Shown one piece after another: positions 1 to 4,768 of a DNA stretch of 5,328 nucleotides; position 1 is the first letter of the stretch, and each line of letters starts with the position of its first letter. This DNA is from Actinomycetota bacterium. Lineage in GTDB: Bacteria > Actinomycetota > Geothermincolia > Fen-727 > Anoxymicrobiaceae. A program made the translations under genes and the position numbers. Below the pieces are notes generated by a model. It made no database searches. It saw nothing but the letters and a program-made list of their open reading frames with translations, and was not told the origin of the DNA. Location of the stretch: NCBI GenBank assembly GCA_003154635.1, contig PMDX01000166.1, positions 303-5,630 of the forward strand. The letters run 5' to 3'.

Positions 1-735
1 GGCCACGACGTGATGGGCGCGCTCGACCCGTCGGGCTCGTGGTACTTCGCTGAGGGTACCTGCAGGCCGAATTTCGAGCCGTACCTGTGCATACAGAACC
101 CGGGCTCGGCGGCCTCGTCCGTGAAGATCACCTACATGAAAGGTGATGGCAAGACCGTGGTCCAGACGCTCACTGTCGGCAAAAGGTCGCGGTCGACCGT
201 GAGGGTCAAGGGAGTGCTTGGCGAGGGCGACACGCCCGCATACGATTTCTCCTGCAAGGTCGAGACCACGAACGGCCAGAACATAATCGTCGAGCGCCCG
301 ATGTACTTCAACTACAGCGGCAACTGGACAGGCGGCCACGACGTGATGGGCGCGCTCGCACCATCTGGGAGCTTCTACTTCGCCGAAGGCACGTGCCGGC
401 CGAATTTCGAATCTTACCTGTGTTTGCAGAACCCGGGCAGCTCGCTTGCCGCGGTCAGGATCACCTACATGAAAGCCAGCGGCGCCAACCAGGTACAGAA
501 CCTGGACGTGCCCGGGAAATCGCGCAGAACCATACGGGTTAAAGACGTGATGGGGCAGGGCAACGACTCGTCCTTCGACTTCTCGTGCAGGGTCGAGACA
601 ACCAATAAGACGACGATCATCGCCGAGAGGCCCATGTACTTTGACTACAACGGCTGGACAGGCGGTCACGACGCCATAGGCGTTTACGGTCCATCTCAGA
701 CATGGTACTTCGCCGAAGGCTACACCGGTAACTGA
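1..735 (+). CDS. Repeat-containing extracellular protein, C-terminal part (5' end outside window)
   Basis: The reading frame is open from the first base, and the first residues (GHDVMGAL) match an internal repeat junction, so the gene starts upstream of the window. Residue numbers here count from the Val codon at base 10. The visible part holds two full tandem units of 111 and 110 residues and the first 10 residues of a third. Each unit runs from [WF]YFAEGTCRPNF through YLC[IL]QNPG, ITYMK, a Ser-Arg-rich strand, DFSC[KR]VETTN and ERPMYF to WTGGHD. Alternating polar and hydrophobic residues, many Thr and Gly, and short strands suggest a beta-sandwich, Ig-like fold; that is an inference. There are no membrane segments in this part and no catalytic motif. 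From memory, similar units occur in large secreted or cell-wall proteins of uncultured Actinobacteria; their function is unknown to me. Adhesion or envelope structure is a guess. An intrinsic terminator follows 30 bases after the TGA stop. Confidence 0.85.
   Translation, partial: GHDVMGALDPSGSWYFAEGTCRPNFEPYLCIQNPGSAASSVKITYMKGDGKTVVQTLTVGKRSRSTVRVKGVLGEGDTPAYDFSCKVETTNGQNIIVERPMYFNYSGNWTGGHDVMGALAPSGSFYFAEGTCRPNFESYLCLQNPGSSLAAVRITYMKASGANQVQNLDVPGKSRRTIRVKDVMGQGNDSSFDFSCRVETTNKTTIIAERPMYFDYNGWTGGHDAIGVYGPSQTWYFAEGYTGN
40..372 (+). repeat. Tandem protein repeat unit 1 (111 aa)
   Basis: The unit runs from WYFAEGTCRPNF to GALAPSGS in the extracellular repeat protein. It has three cysteines: two inside the TCRPNF-to-YLC segment, 9 residues apart, and one in DFSCKVE. 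The junction is also repeated at DNA level: bases 1-25 are identical to 334-358, exactly one 333-base period apart. This suggests recent duplication or homogenisation of units. Confidence 0.85.
373..702 (+). repeat. Tandem protein repeat unit 2 (110 aa)
   Basis: The unit runs from FYFAEGTCRPNF to GVYGPSQT. It aligns with unit 1 along its whole length, with one residue fewer near the ERPMYF to WTGGHD segment, and keeps all three cysteines (TCRPNF, YLC, DFSC). The middle of the unit (about residues 145-190) is the most divergent part. Its end changes from GHDVMGAL to GHDAIGVYGPSQTW, and the next unit opens as FAEGYTGN rather than FAEGTCRP. Confidence 0.85.
703..732 (+). repeat. Partial third repeat unit, cut by stop codon after 10 aa
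   Basis: WYFAEGYTGN is the opening of a further repeat unit, after which TGA (733-735) ends the protein. The bases after the stop do not resume the repeat in any frame I read; they lead into a terminator. The last FAEG strand may complete the fold of the preceding unit, or the gene may have lost its 3' end. Confidence 0.7.
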
Positions 736-765
736 CACAACCATCACCAACAGATAATAGAATCC

Positions 766-793
766 AAACCCGCACACCGGTGTGCGGGTTTTT
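766..793 (+). terminator. Intrinsic (rho-independent) terminator of the repeat-protein gene
   Basis: Bases 766-791 form a perfect 26-base palindrome. As RNA it gives an 11-bp stem (AAACCCGCACA pairing with TGTGCGGGTTT) around a CCGG loop, and the T-run 789-793 lies at its 3' side. It starts 30 bases after the stop codon of the repeat protein. Because the palindrome is flanked by A's on the left it could also work weakly on the minus strand. The T-run merges with the -35 box of the next promoter. Confidence 0.9.
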
Positions 794-829
794 GACCGGC
801 AGGGTTGATATCTATATCATTTCTGGGCA
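792..829 (+). promoter_or_regulatory. Sigma-70-type promoter driving a probably leaderless mRNA
   Basis: TTGACC (792-797, one mismatch to TTGACA) and TATCAT (815-820, one mismatch to TATAAT) are separated by exactly 17 bases. A -10 box ending at 820 predicts transcription starting at about 827-829, where the ATG of the methyltransferase lies (829-831). The TATCAT also fits the TANNNT pattern known just upstream of leaderless genes in Actinobacteria and Deinococcus. No Shine-Dalgarno sequence precedes the ATG at a useful distance, which agrees with leaderless translation. The start site is predicted, not observed. Confidence 0.6.
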
Positions 830-1809
830 TGGATTACCTTTGCTGCCCGCAGTGCCGGTCTTCACTCGACTTACCCGGTAACGGACTGGGTCTGTCATGT
901 TCGTCGTGCGGCTCCGCATTTCCAGCGGAAGGCGGCCTGGTCGATTTCGTGGACGTGCGCTCTCTCGAGGAGTTCGCGCTGTGGCAGCGCGCCGTCTATG
1001 ATGGCTTGATCACAAGCGCCCGCATACCCGATCACAAGCGCCCGGAAGCCGTCGCGTTGTACCTCGATTACTGTGTCGATGTCGCTGGAAGGTACGGGCC
1101 TCTGATGCCTGGTTGGCTCGGTGTCAAGTGCCGGCAGGTTATGGACACCCTCGAACCCCGCCCCGGCGAACTCCTCCTCGATGTGGGCTGCGGCACTGGG
1201 ACAATGCTTGCCATGATGGAGGCTGTCTACGGGACCCGGGGGGTCGGAGTCGACTTCAGCCGGGGGGCCGTGGAGAGCGCCATCGCCTGCAGGCGTGGCG
1301 AGAGCGAGTTTTTCACCGCGGACGCGCTGCAACTGCCGTTCAGGGACGGGAGTTTCGATATTGTGACGGCACTCAGCGTGCTCGAACATGTATCGGATCC
1401 AGCACGTATGATCTCGGAGATAGGCAGGGTGCTCAAGCCAGGCGGCAGGATGTTGCTTCATACCGCATCGAAAAAGAACCGCTGGACATGGCACTGGTGG
1501 CAGCGGCTGACCTCTTTTGGCCGATACGGGCTCGGGGTCGACGACAGGGTGGGTCACGACCAGGGCAACTTCTTCGAGCAGGAGGGGCTCGAGTCGATGG
1601 TCCGCGTGGCCGGGCTCGACCGCGTCAGGACTTACGCTGTACATACCATGTACACCATCATGTTCGATGAGGCGTTCCCCGGGCTCCTGCCGCGTCTGCT
1701 GGGAACCCGGCTCCTCGATACTATCAACTCGCTCCTGGACACCGCGGACGCGTTCCCGAGCCGCATGGGCTACGGGAACGAGATCCTGGCAACGGCGTGG
1801 AAGGGATGA
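829..1809 (+). CDS. Class I SAM-dependent methyltransferase with N-terminal Trm112-type zinc ribbon
   Basis: A 326-residue protein. Residues 1-40 form a Trm112-like zinc ribbon, with C6-P-Q-C9 and C24-S-S-C27 as the four metal ligands. The Rossmann methyltransferase core begins near residue 110: motif I is LLDVGCGTG (D118, G120, G122, G124), DALQLPF (from D165) supplies the adenine-side acidic residue, FDIVTALSVLEHV follows (176-188), and LKPGG (202-206) is the usual post-motif strand. This is the Methyltransf_11 (UbiE-like) layout, which transfers a methyl group from SAM; the acceptor cannot be read from the sequence. The C-terminal 80 residues are helical and hydrophobic and probably cover the substrate pocket. 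An in-frame TTG at 805 would start inside the promoter and just behind an unspaced AGGG, so the ATG at 829 is preferred. The stop is followed at once by a coupled small gene. Given the window, a glycan or lipid intermediate is a plausible substrate. Confidence 0.88.
   Translation: MDYLCCPQCRSSLDLPGNGLGLSCSSCGSAFPAEGGLVDFVDVRSLEEFALWQRAVYDGLITSARIPDHKRPEAVALYLDYCVDVAGRYGPLMPGWLGVKCRQVMDTLEPRPGELLLDVGCGTGTMLAMMEAVYGTRGVGVDFSRGAVESAIACRRGESEFFTADALQLPFRDGSFDIVTALSVLEHVSDPARMISEIGRVLKPGGRMLLHTASKKNRWTWHWWQRLTSFGRYGLGVDDRVGHDQGNFFEQEGLESMVRVAGLDRVRTYAVHTMYTIMFDEAFPGLLPRLLGTRLLDTINSLLDTADAFPSRMGYGNEILATAWKG
1799..1805 (+). promoter_or_regulatory. Ribosome binding site of the small membrane-protein gene
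   Basis: GGAAGGG inside the last codons of the methyltransferase ends 9 bases before the ATG at 1815, a workable Shine-Dalgarno spacing. It abuts the other candidate ATG at 1806 with no spacer. It therefore favours 1815 as the start and implies translation coupled to the upstream gene. Confidence 0.55.
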
Positions 1810-1814
1810 TCTCG

Positions 1815-2060
1815 ATGGCTCTCTCGGTGGAATTCACACGGATAATGTTCGAAAGCTTCAAGAGGTTCGCCCGGGACGCTCTCCACTACGACGAACTGAC
1901 CTACGACGATCGGCACTTTCTGTGGAAGCGTGTACAGACTGCCTTCTTCATCGCCCTCATGCCTGTTTTCCTGGCCCTTGGCGCATTCGCCAAACGTGGG
2001 GCTCGGGGTACGTTTTTTCCTCGAGGTCCTCGTGGAAAGAGCGATATGTTTCAGACTTAA
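1815..2060 (+). CDS. Small single-helix membrane protein, unrecognised; probably frameshifted near its middle
   Basis: As read, this is an 81-residue protein whose family I do not recognise. Residues 1-40 are charged and aromatic (including HYDELTYDDRHFLWKR), followed by one hydrophobic segment at about 43-59 (TAFFIALMPVFLALGAF) that could span the membrane. The start is chosen for the GGAAGGG site; an ATG at 1806 overlapping the methyltransferase stop (ATGA) is the alternative. By hand count, third positions are G/C in about 42 of the first 58 codons after the ATG (1818-1991) but only 7 of the next 22. The last residues (KRGARGTFFPRGPRGK) look like out-of-frame translation. A +1 shift near 1992 restores a coding-like frame to 2109. 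The gene is therefore real but probably carries a one-base insertion, a sequencing error or, less likely, a programmed frameshift. Its position suggests cotranscription with the methyltransferase. Confidence 0.5.
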   Translation: MALSVEFTRIMFESFKRFARDALHYDELTYDDRHFLWKRVQTAFFIALMPVFLALGAFAKRGARGTFFPRGPRGKSDMFQT

Positions 2061-2109
2061 GTCCACTGCGGAGTTCGACGGAAAAAAGTACCCCTCGCCC
2101 TGCAATTAA
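1993..2109 (+). pseudogene. Out-of-frame continuation of the small membrane-protein gene
   Basis: The frame starting at AAC 1993 reads NVGLGVRFFLEVLVERAI and then CFRLKSTAEFDGKKYPSPCN before TAA at 2107-2109. It has no start codon of its own. About 25 of 38 codons end in G or C, similar to the upstream half of the small gene and above the other two plus frames here. Joined to the upstream part by reading GCC AAC instead of GCC AAA at 1989-1994, it gives a protein of about 97 residues with a longer hydrophobic region. The junction sits at an AAA run, where a single extra A would explain the shift. The gene would then end 26 bases before the stop of the convergent minus-strand gene. Confidence 0.4.
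1999..2100. repeat. Imperfect long inverted repeat between convergent genes
   Basis: The left arm 1999-2024 pairs with the right arm 2075-2100. From the outside inward: GGGC with GCCC (4 bp), a 2x2 mismatch, GGGGTAC with GTACCCC (7 bp), a bulged G at 2012, TTTTTTCC with GGAAAAAA (8 bp), a bulged C at 2079, and TCGA with TCGA (4 bp). That is 23 pairs over about 26 positions, enclosing 50 bases. A smaller hairpin (2016-2038) and a 10-base palindrome (2054-2063) lie inside. It overlaps the tail of the small plus-strand gene and lies just beyond the end of the minus-strand operon. It may act as a two-way transcription block, be a structured RNA, or be a remnant of a small mobile element; none is proven. 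Confidence 0.6.
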
Positions 2110-2135
2110 GGACAATAAGAAGGCTTTGTGAGGAG

Positions 2136-3701
2136 TTAGTGGTCGGAGGGGGTTATTCGGGTGAAGGGACGGATGTCGACGAGGGGTGAGACCCTGCCGC
2201 CTCCGTGTTTCATGTAATAGCGTCTCGCCAGGTATACGGCTACGGCGGCCAGGACGATCCAGCCCAGGGTCAACAGCACGGCGCGTCCGCCTGCGGGGTG
2301 GAACAGGGGGAAGAAGAACATGAGGAGCCTCTTGATGAAGCCGTTGTCGAGGAAGTGCGGCAGGAAGATGTTGTCCGTGTTCTCCATGCCATAGACCCCC
2401 ACGAAGAACCTGAACGTCCAAACGGTGATGACAACCTGTAGCAAGGCGAGCACAGCGGCCACGACATACGCTGTTTTCGACCTGACCCTGTCGATGAACA
2501 TGGCGATGCATACGAGGAACAGCGCCGCGAGTGGGACCAGGTACCGTTGCACCGGGGCGGCGCCTCCGTTCCACGATTGGAAGAACCCCAGCACGAGCGT
2601 GTGGAGTCCGATGCAGATCGGGAAGAAGACCCACCACCTCTCCCATTCGAACGCGTTGCTCGGGAGCCCGAGCCCCGGCAGGAACAGGAGGAACAGCGGC
2701 GCGAACAGAAAGAGCCCCCAGGCCCTGTCCAGGAACATGCCCGGGATGCCCCAGCCGGAGTTGGTACCCCAGTATCCCCCCTGGAACTTGCTTCCTCCGG
2801 AAGCCGTGAGGCCTTTGACGAGGCTGGGTCCGAACGCCCACGCCGTCAGGGCAAGCAGCACGACCACGGCGATGGCGGCGGGCACGAGCCAGGCCGCGAG
2901 CAACTTGCGGTTCTTTCCGCGGGTGACCACAAGGAAGAGTATGAAGAAGGAGATCGATATCGCTATGAATTTTGGATGGAACAGCAGCAACAACCCGCTC
3001 GACATCCCGAGCAGGGCAGCGTGAAGCGTCTTTCCGGATTCGTGCAGCCTCCATCCGCTCCAGAGGCCGAGAGCCACCAGGAAGACGGCGGCGGTCTCCG
3101 GGTAGATCAGACGCGAATAGAAGAGGAGCGGGTAAGAGAAGAAAAGGAACAGCGTGGTCCCGGCGGCGATGGGCCTGGACACGAACCTGTCGGCCACCAG
3201 GAAAGCAAAGACCGCCGCAAAGCACGTGATGAGTATCATGGTCAGCGCGGCGCCCTTGTACCCGAACATCCAGAACCCGGGCAGCACGACGAGTGAGAGG
3301 AACATCGGGTGCGTCGAGACGTACCTGCCATCCCGCCCGCGCGTCACGTGCAGCATGATGTCGTTCTCCTCGAAGTACGGGCGGTAGACTTTGTCCCGAT
3401 ACTGGTTCGCGAGGAAGACGTCGCCGTCGTGAAGTATGCTCTCGGTGATTATCAGGTAATGCGTCTCGTCGCCCTGCGTCGTGGTGGCTCCCTTGTATCG
3501 CGGTACAAGGAACATGACCGACATGTAGACGCAAAGGCAGACCACGAATATCACGGCCGCGACGCGGCTCCGTCCCGGCAGGCGCATCCACGCCGCGCCG
3601 AGACCCGCTACCATGTCACTGGCGGTCTTGCCCCAGGACCTGGCAGGTTCCTCTTCGGAGGCGTCCTGCCCGTCCACGCCCGGCGCTACTTTTTCGTGCA
3701 T
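2136..3701 (-). CDS. Polytopic GT-C glycosyltransferase, GT39/PMT-like (ArnT-type superfamily)
   Basis: A 521-residue integral membrane protein with about 11-12 hydrophobic helices. A 45-residue acidic cytoplasmic head precedes helix 1 (about 47-66). The first outer loop carries QGDETHY (G77-D78-E79, H81-Y82), the place of the catalytic acidic residue in GT-C enzymes that use polyprenyl-phosphate sugars. Further family marks are a THPMF loop (130-134), YPE at the start of a helix (200-202), and a late SWNGG...QRYLVP segment (376-390) matching the usual 'WWGG...PRYLLP' pattern. It likely moves a sugar from a lipid carrier to an acceptor outside the membrane; donor and acceptor are unknown. The ATG at 3701 overlaps the upstream methyltransferase by 16 bases but lacks a clear ribosome site. 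A GTG at 3749 would overlap by 64 bases and has a weak AGGG. It is the last gene of its operon, with no classical terminator after its TAA. Confidence 0.85.
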   Translation of the reverse strand: MHEKVAPGVDGQDASEEEPARSWGKTASDMVAGLGAAWMRLPGRSRVAAVIFVVCLCVYMSVMFLVPRYKGATTTQGDETHYLIITESILHDGDVFLANQYRDKVYRPYFEENDIMLHVTRGRDGRYVSTHPMFLSLVVLPGFWMFGYKGAALTMILITCFAAVFAFLVADRFVSRPIAAGTTLFLFFSYPLLFYSRLIYPETAAVFLVALGLWSGWRLHESGKTLHAALLGMSSGLLLLFHPKFIAISISFFILFLVVTRGKNRKLLAAWLVPAAIAVVVLLALTAWAFGPSLVKGLTASGGSKFQGGYWGTNSGWGIPGMFLDRAWGLFLFAPLFLLFLPGLGLPSNAFEWERWWVFFPICIGLHTLVLGFFQSWNGGAAPVQRYLVPLAALFLVCIAMFIDRVRSKTAYVVAAVLALLQVVITVWTFRFFVGVYGMENTDNIFLPHFLDNGFIKRLLMFFFPLFHPAGGRAVLLTLGWIVLAAVAVYLARRYYMKHGGGRVSPLVDIRPFTRITPSDH

Positions 3702-4768
3702 ACCAGCACCAGGTCGAATGCCCGCGTCGGTGCAAGCCTTCCCGTCCACATCAACGCCCTGTAGGCGAAAGCGTAGCGAGGTTTGTCGAACAGCGATATC
3801 AGCATGTCTACACGCTGGCCGGCGGGCCTGTACCAGTTAAGGAGCAGCTCCAGGTATATCCCGGTTGCGCGCTTGACAAGAAATCCGCTGTTGGCCAGGG
3901 TGGCCTCGATCTCCTGGAGGTTCATCTCTCGAACGTGCTCCGGGTGTACGGGCATCTCGCGCCGGTTGGCCCTCGATAGCAGGCGGTCCCGGTTTGGGGT
4001 CGAGAGGATGAGCGTCCCGCCGGGCTTCAGCACTCGTCCCCATTCGGCGAGCGCCGCGTCGGTGTCCGGAACGTGCTCGATTATCTCACCGGCGTAAGCC
4101 GAGTCGAAGGAGGCGTCTTCGAAGGGAAGGTCGACCGCGTCCGCGACCATCCAGTTCCACGCCGGGACCAGCCCCCGCATCTTGTCCATGGCGGCGGAGT
4201 CGAGGTCGCAGCACGTCATGTCAAAATCCCAGTCCGTGGTGATGAGGAAGAAGATGCTGTATCCGGATCCTACGTCGAGAACGCGGCTGCCGGGCTCGAT
4301 GTACTTGCGGAAAAAGCCTCCGATCACGCGCATGCGAGCTTCGTGGAACGCGTGGAAGAACGGGTGCTCCACGACGTACTCGTCCTGGTGTGAATCCCGG
4401 TTGTAATATCGTTCGAGTGCGGCGGTGCCGGTTACGTGGACATCGAATGTGCGGGCCTTGCCACCCGTGCTGATAACGACCTCCATTGCCGGCCGCACAA
4501 GCGTCCCTGGGTCGTGCGAAGAATAGGTAAGGGCGCCCTCGGATAGAGAGACGATCGATGCCGGTTCGGCAAGCCAATCGATCTCGACGAGCGCTTCTCC
4601 GGCCGGAGGCGGGTCGAACTTCCACGAACCAAGCAGCCTTCGCTCGCTTTCCCGAGCCGCGGGGCTGAATATCTCCACTTCCACGGGGCCGTCGCCGGCA
4701 GCTACGTCGATTTCAAGGGCGATCCGCTGGTCAGCGGCACCCGCTACGGGCTGTCCAGCGCCGATCAC
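3686..4768 (-). CDS. Class I SAM-dependent methyltransferase with unrecognised N-terminal domain
   Basis: A 360-residue protein. The C-terminal two thirds are a clear Methyltransf_11-type domain: motif I VLDVGSGYS (163-171), acidic residues after strand 2 in CCDLD (D188, D190), VADAVDLPF (208-216), FDSAYAGEIIEHVPD (221-235), LKPGG (247-251), then STPNRD (256-261) and HPEHVREM (275-282), a pattern common in methyltransferases of polysaccharide clusters. Residues 1-115 are unusual: strand-like, with many acidic residues, WKFDPPP (49-55) and TFDVHVTG (107-114). I do not recognise this part; a carbohydrate-binding beta-sandwich would fit but is a guess. A helical linker (YYNRDSHQDEYVVEHPFFHA, 121-140) joins the two. 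Translation starts at GTG within a GTGA overlap with the upstream glycosyltransferase stop, preceded by GGGGGA at about 7 bases. It probably methylates a sugar or lipid-linked glycan intermediate in the cytoplasm. Confidence 0.87.
   Translation of the reverse strand: MIGAGQPVAGAADQRIALEIDVAAGDGPVEVEIFSPAARESERRLLGSWKFDPPPAGEALVEIDWLAEPASIVSLSEGALTYSSHDPGTLVRPAMEVVISTGGKARTFDVHVTGTAALERYYNRDSHQDEYVVEHPFFHAFHEARMRVIGGFFRKYIEPGSRVLDVGSGYSIFFLITTDWDFDMTCCDLDSAAMDKMRGLVPAWNWMVADAVDLPFEDASFDSAYAGEIIEHVPDTDAALAEWGRVLKPGGTLILSTPNRDRLLSRANRREMPVHPEHVREMNLQEIEATLANSGFLVKRATGIYLELLLNWYRPAGQRVDMLISLFDKPRYAFAYRALMWTGRLAPTRAFDLVLVCTKK

Noticed and set aside
427..440. 14-base identity with 3271-3284 (CAGAACCCGGGCAG)
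   Set aside because: It lies in unrelated genes and is GC-rich, with no flanking similarity. It is taken as chance.
1..735. Regularly spaced DNA repeats that might suggest a CRISPR-like array
   Set aside because: The period is about 330 bases and divisible by three, and the repeats are coding throughout. They are protein-domain duplications.
895..1644. Minus-strand open frame of 249 codons opposite the plus-strand methyltransferase
   Set aside because: It is an antisense shadow of a gene with complete methyltransferase motifs, and it has no recognisable motif or coding signature of its own.
805..1809. Longer methyltransferase start at TTG 805
   Set aside because: It would lie inside the predicted promoter, has AGGG with no spacer, and adds eight residues before the zinc ribbon that do not fit the usual Trm112 N-terminus.
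2005..2094. tRNA-like frame: 7-bp GGGGTAC/GTACCCC ends, 90 bases apart, with an internal TTCGA
   Set aside because: The segment before the 3' arm cannot form a 5-bp T-stem around TTCGA (CGGAG faces GAAAA), there is no anticodon arm, and no CCA or plausible discriminator follows.
1997..2102. Miniature transposable element with 2-base target duplication (TG on both sides of the inverted repeat)
   Set aside because: A 2-base match is expected often by chance, and no second copy is visible in the window. Kept only as one possible explanation of the inverted repeat.
1957..3591. Long minus-strand open frame (544 codons) overlapping the GT-C gene
   Set aside because: Its translation is rich in Arg, Pro and His with no domains, typical of a GC-rich shadow frame. 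The overlapping frame has clear membrane helices and GT-C motifs.
2136..3749. Longer GT-C glycosyltransferase start at GTG 3749
   Set aside because: It would overlap the upstream methyltransferase by 64 bases and adds a low-complexity head. The ATG at 3701 gives a 16-base overlap. The choice is not certain because neither has a strong ribosome site.
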